Assembly (NCBI GenBank): GCA_023434465.1
Contig: JAEYSQ010000197.1
Span: 1 to 7,267, forward strand
Direction: 5' to 3'
Source of the DNA: Actinomycetes bacterium
GTDB taxonomy: Bacteria > Actinomycetota > Thermoleophilia > Solirubrobacterales > 70-9
DNA length: 7,267 nucleotides
Part shown: in pieces, positions 1 to 6,844 of the stretch
How positions within the stretch are numbered: the first letter of the stretch is position 1
Layout of the letters: every line of letters begins with the position of its first letter
Translations under genes and position numbers: made by a program
Notes under the pieces: model-generated
Seen by the model: only the letters and a program-made list of their open reading frames with translations
Told to the model about the DNA's origin: nothing
Databases searched by the model: none

Positions 1-680
1 GTAATCACCAGGGTGCGGCTCGAGCCGAGTCTTGCCTCGGTCAACAGTTTCTCGATCGTGTCCTGCTCGCTCTCCCGCCCGAACAGATTGGCGTCACGGC
101 TTGTGGAACTGCCGTCGAGCAGGTCAGCGGCAAGTGCCCGCAGCGCCGGGAAGCTTTCCCCGGTTCCTTGATCGTCGAGTTGGTAGATCCTCAGCGGTTC
201 GCTGAGGTCGCTCAGCCGGTGTTCCCCCAGGTCGTGGAGTGACAGCCCTTCCGGCAGCGTGGCCAGGGAACTTGCGGTCGATTCACTGAGCAGTATCTGA
301 CCGCCGTGCCCGGCCGAGCAGATGCGCGCCGCGCGGTGGACGTCGATGCCGAGATAGTCACCGTCCATGATCTTGGGCTCCCCGGTATGAAGGCCGATCC
401 GGACCCTGACCTCATGACCTTCCGGCCAGGCGTGGTCAGCGAGCTTGCTGCGGATCGCCTGTGCGGCGGTAATCGCCGGTCCGGGCTCGGCGAACACGAC
501 GAAGAACGCATCGCCGTAGGTTCGGAGCTCTTGGCCTCCGTGGGACTCAAGTACCTCGCGGACTATCCCGTGGTGCCCTCGGACTACGGCCGCGTACTCG
601 TCGTCCAGCGACTCGAGCAGGCGGGTCGACCCCTGAATGTCCGTGAACATCAACGTGCCCGTGCCCGAGGGGAGCTCCAT
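1..680 (-). CDS. Class III adenylate/guanylate cyclase-domain protein with start of ATPase domain (partial, 3' end beyond window)
   Basis: 226 complete codons are visible, read from position 680 down to the window edge. Residues 9-19 (TLMFTDIQGST) are the classic start of a class III cyclase homology domain. D14 and D57 (in RTYGDAFFVVF) match the two metal-binding aspartates, and DVHRAARI (113-120) matches the transition-state motif, with R119 kept. The lysine position before the second Asp is R53 and the usual transition-state Asn is H115, so activity may be weak or absent. The domain ends near residue 168 (LSEPLRIYQL). From residue 198, NLFGRESEQDTIEKLL followed by RTLVIT is the typical entry to an AAA/NB-ARC-type ATPase, with the Walker A motif expected just past the edge. 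Such fusions are common cytoplasmic signalling proteins or regulators in Actinomycetota. The ATG at 680-678 is chosen because it sits about ten residues before the domain. A GGAGG lies 11 bases upstream. The gene is divergent from the TetR gene. Confidence 0.88.
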   Translation of the reverse strand, partial: MELPSGTGTLMFTDIQGSTRLLESLDDEYAAVVRGHHGIVREVLESHGGQELRTYGDAFFVVFAEPGPAITAAQAIRSKLADHAWPEGHEVRVRIGLHTGEPKIMDGDYLGIDVHRAARICSAGHGGQILLSESTASSLATLPEGLSLHDLGEHRLSDLSEPLRIYQLDDQGTGESFPALRALAADLLDGSSTSRDANLFGRESEQDTIEKLLTEARLGSSRTLVI

Positions 681-776
681 CTACGCATCATCCTCCACCA
701 GCGTCCCCCGGGGCGCAAGAACTTCGTTTCTACGCTGCGGAACAATTCGGTGGCAGCAGCCTCTAAAGTCGGGTCG
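681..776. promoter_or_regulatory. Divergent intergenic region between cyclase and TetR genes
   Basis: This 96 bp gap must hold the promoters of both divergent genes. I see no convincing -35/-10 pair on either strand. It contains an 8 bp palindrome, CCCCGGGG, at 706-713. A TAAAGT hexamer at 764-769 has 4 of 6 matches to a -10 box and lies 7 bases before the TetR ATG, compatible with a leaderless transcript. For the minus strand, a GGAGG (692-696 as read on that strand) could serve as ribosome binding site for the cyclase. Assignment as a promoter region rests on gene layout, not on strong motifs. Confidence 0.4.
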
Positions 777-1475
777 ATGCCGCCCGAAACCACCCGGAAG
801 GAGATTCCATCGGTAGCCGAGGGAGTGTTCTTCGAGTCATCCGTCCCCCTCCCCCGGGGCCGGAACTCGATTAGCTCGGAGCGGGTTCGGGCCGCCCAGC
901 GGGAACGCATGCTGGCCGCCGCAACCGAGTTGATGGCCGCCCTTGGTTTCCGGGGATTCAAAGTGAGCGATGTGGCCAGACGAGCCGGGGTGTCGCTGGC
1001 CGCGTTCTACGAGTGTTTCGAGGGCAAGGATGACTGCATTTTTCAAGGCTATGACCGATTCATCGAGGTGCTGTTGAGGCGAATGATCGGGGTCGAGCTC
1101 GAGGATAAGAACGAGGCTGAATTCACCGCGGATCTGATCGATGCATACATCGAGACGTTGACCGCCGATCTCGTCGTGGCCCGGGCTTATCAGCTAGAGA
1201 TCGACACCCTGGGCCTCCCCGCCCGGACCCGTCGCCGCGAGTCTTTGACACTTTTTGCCCGCCACATTCAGCAGCGAGTCGAAGAGTTTGCGGCGGCCGG
1301 CCAGGCACTCGAGGAGATTCCCTGGGTCGCATATCTCGGCTTCGTCTATGCGGCTCGCCAGCTCGTCTCCGACGCATTGGAAGAACCGGCCCCGGACCTA
1401 CCTGCCCTTTCGACCGAGCTTCAGGCCTGGTCCCTTGACGTCTTTCGGGATCGTCAGCAGCCACCTCATTTCTAA
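777..1475 (+). CDS. TetR/AcrR-family transcriptional regulator
   Basis: This is a 232-residue DNA-binding repressor-type protein. The N-terminal helical domain spans about residues 38-90: helix 1 is QRERMLAAATELMAALGF, and the helix-turn-helix is VSDVARRAGVSLAAFYECF (63-81), followed by KDD and a helix, exactly the TetR pattern. The C-terminal helical ligand/dimer domain (about 95-225) has no recognisable signature, so the ligand is unknown. The length is normal for the family. The reading frame is open far upstream to 306, but that part runs antisense to the cyclase gene, so I start at ATG 777. This leaves a slightly long, unstructured-looking N-terminal tail of about 37 residues. GTG 825 or GTG 750 are alternatives. 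No good Shine-Dalgarno precedes ATG 777. The gene lies 90 bases upstream of, and in the same direction as, the two exported-enzyme genes, making it their likely regulator (inference). Confidence 0.88.
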   Translation: MPPETTRKEIPSVAEGVFFESSVPLPRGRNSISSERVRAAQRERMLAAATELMAALGFRGFKVSDVARRAGVSLAAFYECFEGKDDCIFQGYDRFIEVLLRRMIGVELEDKNEAEFTADLIDAYIETLTADLVVARAYQLEIDTLGLPARTRRRESLTLFARHIQQRVEEFAAAGQALEEIPWVAYLGFVYAARQLVSDALEEPAPDLPALSTELQAWSLDVFRDRQQPPHF

Positions 1476-1493
1476 AAGTACGCTACATTACTT
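1476..1493 (+). promoter_or_regulatory. Candidate operator: short inverted repeat after TetR stop
   Basis: AAGTA (1476-1480) and TACTT (1489-1493) are perfect inverted repeats around an 8 bp centre, an 18 bp site starting at the last base of the TetR stop codon. This is a locally AT-rich patch in GC-rich DNA, and a -10-like TACATT lies inside it (1484-1489). TetR proteins commonly bind palindromes of about this size near their own or a neighbouring gene. The arms are short and could arise by chance, so the operator assignment is inference. Confidence 0.3.
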
Positions 1494-1554
1494 ATGGATT
1501 CCGATCGGCTGGAAGGGTCGAACGCGAATCCGCAAGTGCGGGGAAGCGAGGTTC

Positions 1555-1560
1555 GAGGAG
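1555..1560 (+). promoter_or_regulatory. Shine-Dalgarno sequence deciding the start of the M28-like/hydrolase gene
   Basis: GAGGAG lies 5 bases before ATG 1566. It favours this start over the in-frame ATG at 1494, which has no such site and would add 24 polar residues in front of the signal peptide. Confidence 0.75.
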
Positions 1561-1565
1561 ATCTG

Positions 1566-4211
1566 ATGGCGAAGAAAATGGTCGAGACCGCCTCAGGGCG
1601 GATGCAGATGCGGGTGACCTTCGGCAGCGCCACCATCGCTTGCCTCCTGGTCCTCGCTTTCGCCTCTGCCCCGACCTCCGAGGCAGCCCAGTGCCCGAAC
1701 ATCGTCAGTCCCAGCGAGTTCACCGGGAAGCACAAGATGCGGAAGCTGACCGCGAAGTTCAACAGCTTCGGACCGAGGGTCCTCGGCAGCGGAGCCCACA
1801 ACAGTTCGATCAGGTGGCTGGAGAGGCAGAACCGGAGGATCGGCCTGAAGACGCACTCGATTGGCTTCCGACCATACACCTGGATCCCGAAGACTCGCTT
1901 CAAGAGCCGGCCGGGACGAGACATCGGGGCCGCCGGCGGCATTACTTTTCGAAAGCCGGACGGTTCGACCGGAACGATTGCCGACGCGGGTGCCGTCCAC
2001 TGGTCGAAGCCGACCTCGAAGCGAGGCGAAGGTGGCCGGCTCGTCTACCTGCCGCCCGAACAGAAGATAACCGCGGCCACCTCGGCCGGAAAGGTAGTGA
2101 TCCGGGAATTCGAGGTGGGATCGATTCCCTTCGGTGCCCTTGGACCTTTGCTCGGCCTTTACCAGAGCGATGACCTGATCGGATACTCCGAGTACGCTCG
2201 CCCCTACCTCAGCCCGAACATCCACGAAGATCAGGTCGAAGCGAGCAAGGCCGGGGCGGTCGGCGTCATCTTCATCTTCGACCTTCCGACCCGGGACATC
2301 CGCGGCTATTACGACCCGCATGTAGGGATGCTCTACCGGCAGCCGGCAGTCTTCGTCGGACTCAATCAGGGGGAACGTCTGAAGCGTCTAGCGGCCGCAG
2401 GCAGCTCGGTCCGGATCTCGGTTCTCGCCAGCGTCGCCAGGCGCAATACGAGGAACCTGATCGCCCGCCTGCCCGGCAAGAGCAGCGAGAAGATCGTGCT
2501 CGCCGCGAACACCGACGGCAATTCCTGGGTCCAGGAGAACGGCGTGATCGGCATGCTGGCCTTCGCCCGGTACTACGCAAAGCTGCCGCTGAAGTGCCGT
2601 CCCCGGACTCTCGAGCTGGTCTTCTCGACCTCGCATGACAGCTACCGGAATGACGGTTTGAGTCCGCGCCACTATCCGCTGGACAAGAAAAAGACCGTCT
2701 TCGCCTTCGCGATCGAACACCTCGGCACCCGCGAAATCGTGCCGGTCGGTGAAGGAAACGACAGGCGCCTCAGGTTCACCGGCACGCTCGACCCGGCGCT
2801 ATTCGGTGCCGGAGACAGCGAAGTGCTCCGTAAAGTCGTGGTCGCGGCGGCCAAGCGCCGCAATCTCTCCCGGACCTCGGTGCTGAAAGGCCTCGGCGTG
2901 CCCGACCCCAACCAGGCACCACCGATCTGCTCAATGGGCGGACTCGGAAACGCCTTTCATCCCCGGATGGTGCCGACGATCGCGATGATCTCCGGGCCGT
3001 GGTCGCTCTATGACCCAGTCTTTGGTGCCAGAGCGATCGACTTCGGTCACATGCGTAAGCAGATGCTCGCCGCGGGAGATGCGATCCTGGCTCTCGATGG
3101 ATTGACCCGAAAGAAGATCGCCGGTGATTATCCCGAGCTGGAAGCCGAACTCACGAAGGGCACCAAGACTGCCTGTCCGCCCGAAGTGTTCCCCGTTCAG
3201 GCTCCCGGACCGAACCCTGGACCGATCAGCATCAGGCAGCCAGGCCAACCGAAATCCGGACCCGGAGGCAGCAACTACACCAACCGCTTCCGCGTTTCCT
3301 CCGGTGGTAGCGGTTCGGACGGCTGGTTCGCCTTCGAACCGGTCAACCCAAGACCCAAAAAGGCACCGGTCGCGGTCATCCTTCACGGATACGGCGAGTT
3401 TCAGGGCTACCAGACGATGAAAGGGCTGATCCGGCACACGGTAAAGAAGGGCAGCATCGTCGTCTATCCGAGGTGGCAGACCGCGATCAACAAGCCCTGC
3501 CCGGGGCCATATGACATCGAGCCGTGCATCAGTTCGGCGAGGAACGCAATTCATGGTGCGCTCGCCTACCTGCGGGCCTCAAAGAAGCGGGTTCAGCCCG
3601 ATGTTTCCCGGGCCAGTTACTTCGGCTTTTCCTTCGGTGGAATCCTGGCCACTAATCTGGCCAACCGCTACAAGTCGCTCGGACTGCCGAAGCCGCAAGC
3701 CGTCTTCCTCGACGATCCGCACGACGGCGGCCTGACCGGCCCCGACGAGCCGTCGGTCGATGATTCGCTCGAGGGCATCCCCTCCACCACGCTCTTCCAG
3801 TGTCACGTGAGCGCCGAGGGCACGATCTCGGAGAAAGAGAGCTACGGGTGCAACTCGATCCTCCCCAAGCTTGCGTCGATCCCTGCGCGAAACAGGGATC
3901 TAGTCCTCACCTCGGTCGATCGTCACGGCGAGCCCGCCCTTCGCGCACCCCACGGGGTGTGCGCCGACTCGTCCGGCAACACCAGGCCAGCGTCGGACGC
4001 CTACGACTGGGGCTTCTGCTGGAAGGTCTGGGATGCCCTCAGGTCCTGCGCCCAGACCGGCACCAATTGCCAGAGCGCGCTCGGCGACACGCCCAAGCAC
4101 CGGTTCATAGGCACCTGGAGTGACGGTGTGCCGATCTTCGGGCTAAAGATCCTCGATCAGGCGCCGATGACGGTCAAACCTTGGCCGACCCGGGCCCCGG
4201 ACCCGGGATGA
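1566..4211 (+). CDS. Exported fusion protein: M28-like peptidase with PA domain plus C-terminal alpha/beta hydrolase
   Basis: The protein has 881 residues. A Sec signal peptide covers about residues 1-41 (basic start, hydrophobic 17-33, likely cleavage after SEAA). Residues about 43-310 are an M28-type N-terminal part with inserted PA domain (AGAVGVIFIF near 229; PAVFVG near 260; NLIARLPG just before the core). The M28-like core is about 311-535: the canonical HxD is replaced by N315-T-D317, then Q323-E324-N-G, H357-D358 (where M28 has EE), E384-H385-L-G, and a C-terminal segment with H465 followed by VPTIAMISGP. A Pro/Gly-rich linker (about 538-572) leads to an alpha/beta hydrolase: oxyanion-type H607-G-Y-G, nucleophile elbow G687-F-S689-F-G691, a candidate acid among D716/D717/D720, and candidate histidines H787 or H796. 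Many cysteines in this half suggest disulfides and an extracytoplasmic location. The substrate is unknown. The stop overlaps the next gene's start, so the two are coupled. Domain assignment is fairly sure; whether the M28-like part is catalytic is not. Confidence 0.8.
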   Translation: MAKKMVETASGRMQMRVTFGSATIACLLVLAFASAPTSEAAQCPNIVSPSEFTGKHKMRKLTAKFNSFGPRVLGSGAHNSSIRWLERQNRRIGLKTHSIGFRPYTWIPKTRFKSRPGRDIGAAGGITFRKPDGSTGTIADAGAVHWSKPTSKRGEGGRLVYLPPEQKITAATSAGKVVIREFEVGSIPFGALGPLLGLYQSDDLIGYSEYARPYLSPNIHEDQVEASKAGAVGVIFIFDLPTRDIRGYYDPHVGMLYRQPAVFVGLNQGERLKRLAAAGSSVRISVLASVARRNTRNLIARLPGKSSEKIVLAANTDGNSWVQENGVIGMLAFARYYAKLPLKCRPRTLELVFSTSHDSYRNDGLSPRHYPLDKKKTVFAFAIEHLGTREIVPVGEGNDRRLRFTGTLDPALFGAGDSEVLRKVVVAAAKRRNLSRTSVLKGLGVPDPNQAPPICSMGGLGNAFHPRMVPTIAMISGPWSLYDPVFGARAIDFGHMRKQMLAAGDAILALDGLTRKKIAGDYPELEAELTKGTKTACPPEVFPVQAPGPNPGPISIRQPGQPKSGPGGSNYTNRFRVSSGGSGSDGWFAFEPVNPRPKKAPVAVILHGYGEFQGYQTMKGLIRHTVKKGSIVVYPRWQTAINKPCPGPYDIEPCISSARNAIHGALAYLRASKKRVQPDVSRASYFGFSFGGILATNLANRYKSLGLPKPQAVFLDDPHDGGLTGPDEPSVDDSLEGIPSTTLFQCHVSAEGTISEKESYGCNSILPKLASIPARNRDLVLTSVDRHGEPALRAPHGVCADSSGNTRPASDAYDWGFCWKVWDALRSCAQTGTNCQSALGDTPKHRFIGTWSDGVPIFGLKILDQAPMTVKPWPTRAPDPG

Positions 4212-4213
4212 TG
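4189..4213 (+). promoter_or_regulatory. Translational-coupling junction with self-complementary GC block
   Basis: ATGATGA at the junction holds the start of the GH94-like gene (ATG 4208 or 4211) and the stop of the upstream gene (TGA 4209-4211). The bases where a Shine-Dalgarno would lie are instead two CCCGGG blocks (4189-4194 and 4202-4207) that can pair with each other. Ribosomes finishing the upstream gene probably melt this and re-initiate. The overlap is seen directly; the mechanism is inferred. Confidence 0.5.
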
Positions 4214-6841
4214 AGGCATAGCCGAACGGCATTGCTCCTGCTGCTGCCGCTGCTGCTGCTGGGGGCCGGCTTCTTACCCGCCTCGGCTCTGGCGGATAGT
4301 CGTCCTGCGCCGCTCAAGATCGATTCGGGTTTTGGCAGCGGTAGTTTCGGCACCTGGAAGACCGACAGTTGGGGGCTTCCCTCCTATCGTTACGAGATTG
4401 ACGAGGAGAAGAACCCGATCGCCCGGCAGGATGTGCTCGACGGATCCACCGACGCCTGGCACCAACTCGGCAACGACCGCTTCGTGGCCACCGCATACAA
4501 CCACGGCTACGTGAAGCTCTGGACCCAGGACCGCCGCTACCAATGGCTGAACCGCTATGACCCGGACCACGGTCACTACAGCGGCGGTTTCGGCTACCTC
4601 AATCTCGGAGGCGAGGTCATCTCGACCCTTTACGACGACCGTCCCGACGCGGCGGGGGTGAAACGCCAGTTCGGCGTCGGATACTCGCGTAGTTCGATGC
4701 GTTCCCGGGGAATTTCGATCGACCAGCGTGTGTATGCGCCGTTCGGGGACGAGTCCCTGTTGATCCACGACGTCACGCTGAGAAACACTTCCCGTCAGAC
4801 GAGGAATGCTTCCTGGTTTGAGTACTGGGACGTCAACCCCTTCGACCAGGGTGAAAAAAGACCAGTCGGACTCGGTCGACCGCGGACGAGTGACGGTCGT
4901 CGCACCCTGGTGGTCGACCAGGTTCCCGACGTGAACGGAAACAGCCAGTCCATCTTCGCGGCGTCACTGAAAGGGCCAGTCGACGGTTTCGAGACCACGA
5001 CCGCCGGCTTCTTCGGCTCGGGCGACCGGGCCGTGCCCGACGCAGTAGCGGCCGACCGACTGGGCGAATCGATCGCCGCACAGGTACCGGACGGTCAGGT
5101 CGGTTCGACGATGTTCGCGTTTCGCTCGCCGGTCCGTCTCCGACCCGGCGGCCGGGTCACGCTCCGCTACGCCTACGGATACGGCGGCCAGGTTCAGATC
5201 AACCGAATGCTCCGACGCTATCGAAAAACCCCTAGTCCTCTAGCCCGAAGCCAGCGGGCATGGAAGCGGTGGCTGCCCCGAATCCGGTTTGGACAAGGAA
5301 GGGCATGGCTTTCCCGGGAGCTGATGTGGAACGCCTACACCCTGAGGTCAGCTTCGGTTTACGAACAGTGCGCCGGCAGTCACCTTATTCCGCAGGGTGG
5401 TTACTACACCTACGACTGGGGCGAGGTCGCGGCCTATCGTGATCCCCTTCAACACATGCTGCCCTTGATCTACGCTGATCCCTCGCTGGCCCGGGACGTT
5501 CTGATCTACTCGGCCCGGCAGCAGCCGAGGTCGGGAATCATTCCTTACTCGATGGGCGCCCACTGCCGGCCAGCGAATCTCGAGGCGGAATCGAACGATC
5601 CGGACCTCTGGTTGCTCCTCGCGGCAGCCGAGTACGGACTGGCCAGCCGCGACCGTTCGCTCTTCGCCCGTCAGGTTTCCTTTCGGGGAGGAGGCCGGGG
5701 AACTCTCCTCGAGCACCTTAAGGTCGCCTTCCGACGCCAGGAGTCGCTGCGCACCGAGCGGGGCACCTATCTGTCCCTCCAGAACGGTGACTGGTCCGAC
5801 CTCAGCACGATTATGCTCGGAATGAGCGAGTCGGCACTGGTCACCACCCAGGTCGCCTTCATCTATCCGAGGCTGGCCGAGCTCGCCGAGATGCTCGGTG
5901 ACTCGGAGTTCGCAGGGAAGTTACGTCGGGCCGGTAAGGCGAACCTTGAGATCACCCGGAGTCTTTGGACCGGCGGTGGCTGGTACGCCCGCGGCTATTC
6001 CGGAGACAACCTGATCGGGCAAGGGGTGATTTATGGCGAGCCCCAGCCCTGGGCAATTCTCGCTGGTGCCCCCTCCGCCGCGCGAGCTCGCAAGCTGGTG
6101 GCCAACATCCGACGCCTGCTCACGGGAGTAGGTGCTCCGGGTGGACCTTCTCCGATCGGCTCCTCGATGTCGCCGGCCCGCGACGATCCCCTCGTGACGG
6201 AGACCAGCTCACTCCTCTTTCCTGATTTCAACAGCGCCGTCTTCCCCGGGCAGACCTGGTTCGCGGTCAACGGCTGGCTGGTCTGGGCGCTGGCCCGGCT
6301 CGAGGGAACTGTCCCCAGGGCCACACGCTTCGCATTTGACGAGTTCCTGAGGAACACGCTCGCATACCACGCCGACGCCTATCCTGACCAATGGGACGGA
6401 ATCATCTCGGTGGACGACATGTGCCGCTCCTGGTACTCGAACGACAAACCCGGTTACTGCGGCATCTTCGAACCAATGGGCTATCAGGGCCAGATCATGC
6501 ACCAGCCGGCCTGGAGCCTTTTCGACGCGATCAAGCTGGCGGGGATCGAACCGACCCGACGCGGTTACCGGATCACTCCGCACCTGCCGGTCCGGCACTT
6601 TTCGGTCGAACTGCCCAGGGTGGGAGTCGCATACGGAGCGCGCAGAGCCCGGGGATACGTCAGACCCTCGCAAGGAGGCCGACTGAAAATGCTGGTCGCA
6701 CTCCCCCGCGAGGGAAAGAACTGCCGGCCGTTCTCTGGCGGTAGTTCGATGCGTTTCACACGCGCAAGTGGACTGATCAGATTCACGCTGTTCACCCGTC
6801 AAGGCAAGCCCGCCAGGTGGACGATTCGCTGTCGCGCGTAG
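4208..6841 (+). CDS. Exported GH94-like (glycosyltransferase 36-type) carbohydrate-active enzyme
   Basis: The protein has 877 residues. A leucine-rich signal peptide (1-29) ends in ASALA before D30. Residues about 30-360 resemble the N-terminal beta-sandwich of GH94 (Y-rich, with ESLLIHDVTLRNTS). The (alpha/alpha)6 part from about 370 shows GH94 landmarks in order: YRDPLQHMLPLIYADP with R411-D412; SGIIPYSM; SNDPDLWLL; then NGDWSD, in which D531 matches the catalytic acid of the family GDWND motif; EPQPW (611-615); and HQPAWSLFDAIKLAGI from H765 with a closing beta segment ending ITPHLP and beyond. GH94 members are typically cytoplasmic phosphorolytic enzymes such as cellobiose or chitobiose phosphorylase. 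This one is exported, and the usual phosphate-site residues look replaced, so glycan hydrolysis is an inference. ATG 4208 overlaps the upstream stop (ATGA); ATG 4211 is equally possible and one codon shorter. No independent ribosome site is visible. The substrate cannot be named. A related alpha/alpha-barrel family is possible. Confidence 0.75.
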   Translation: MMRHSRTALLLLLPLLLLGAGFLPASALADSRPAPLKIDSGFGSGSFGTWKTDSWGLPSYRYEIDEEKNPIARQDVLDGSTDAWHQLGNDRFVATAYNHGYVKLWTQDRRYQWLNRYDPDHGHYSGGFGYLNLGGEVISTLYDDRPDAAGVKRQFGVGYSRSSMRSRGISIDQRVYAPFGDESLLIHDVTLRNTSRQTRNASWFEYWDVNPFDQGEKRPVGLGRPRTSDGRRTLVVDQVPDVNGNSQSIFAASLKGPVDGFETTTAGFFGSGDRAVPDAVAADRLGESIAAQVPDGQVGSTMFAFRSPVRLRPGGRVTLRYAYGYGGQVQINRMLRRYRKTPSPLARSQRAWKRWLPRIRFGQGRAWLSRELMWNAYTLRSASVYEQCAGSHLIPQGGYYTYDWGEVAAYRDPLQHMLPLIYADPSLARDVLIYSARQQPRSGIIPYSMGAHCRPANLEAESNDPDLWLLLAAAEYGLASRDRSLFARQVSFRGGGRGTLLEHLKVAFRRQESLRTERGTYLSLQNGDWSDLSTIMLGMSESALVTTQVAFIYPRLAELAEMLGDSEFAGKLRRAGKANLEITRSLWTGGGWYARGYSGDNLIGQGVIYGEPQPWAILAGAPSAARARKLVANIRRLLTGVGAPGGPSPIGSSMSPARDDPLVTETSSLLFPDFNSAVFPGQTWFAVNGWLVWALARLEGTVPRATRFAFDEFLRNTLAYHADAYPDQWDGIISVDDMCRSWYSNDKPGYCGIFEPMGYQGQIMHQPAWSLFDAIKLAGIEPTRRGYRITPHLPVRHFSVELPRVGVAYGARRARGYVRPSQGGRLKMLVALPREGKNCRPFSGGSSMRFTRASGLIRFTLFTRQGKPARWTIRCRA

Positions 6842-6844
6842 CGC

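Noticed and set aside
706..713. CCCCGGGG palindrome as a terminator or operator
   Set aside because: It has no loop and no T tract, and similar C/G runs occur elsewhere in the window (for example near 846-860), so it is probably compositional.
306..776. Upstream extension of the TetR reading frame
   Set aside because: It runs antisense to a well-supported cyclase gene, its translation resembles no TetR N-terminus, and the GC-rich frame is simply open.
1494..1565. Earlier start at ATG 1494 for the M28-like/hydrolase gene
   Set aside because: No Shine-Dalgarno, and it would put 24 polar residues ahead of the signal peptide; ATG 1566 has GAGGAG at good spacing.
1638..1644. Lipoprotein reading of the M28-like signal peptide at C26 (TIAC)
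   Set aside because: The -3 position is Thr rather than Leu, and the hydrophobic segment continues past the Cys, so a Sec cleavage near residue 41 fits better.
1593..2321. Long minus-strand open frame (242 codons) opposite the M28-like domain
   Set aside because: It lies fully antisense to a gene with clear domains; its translation is Arg/Gly/Asp-rich with no motif, a typical shadow of GC-rich coding DNA.
2931..3554. Minus-strand open frame (207 codons) opposite the linker and hydrolase
   Set aside because: Antisense shadow with no recognisable domain or ribosome site.
6209..6802. Minus-strand open frame (197 codons) opposite the end of the GH94-like gene
   Set aside because: Antisense shadow; composition is unlike a real protein and it has no motif.
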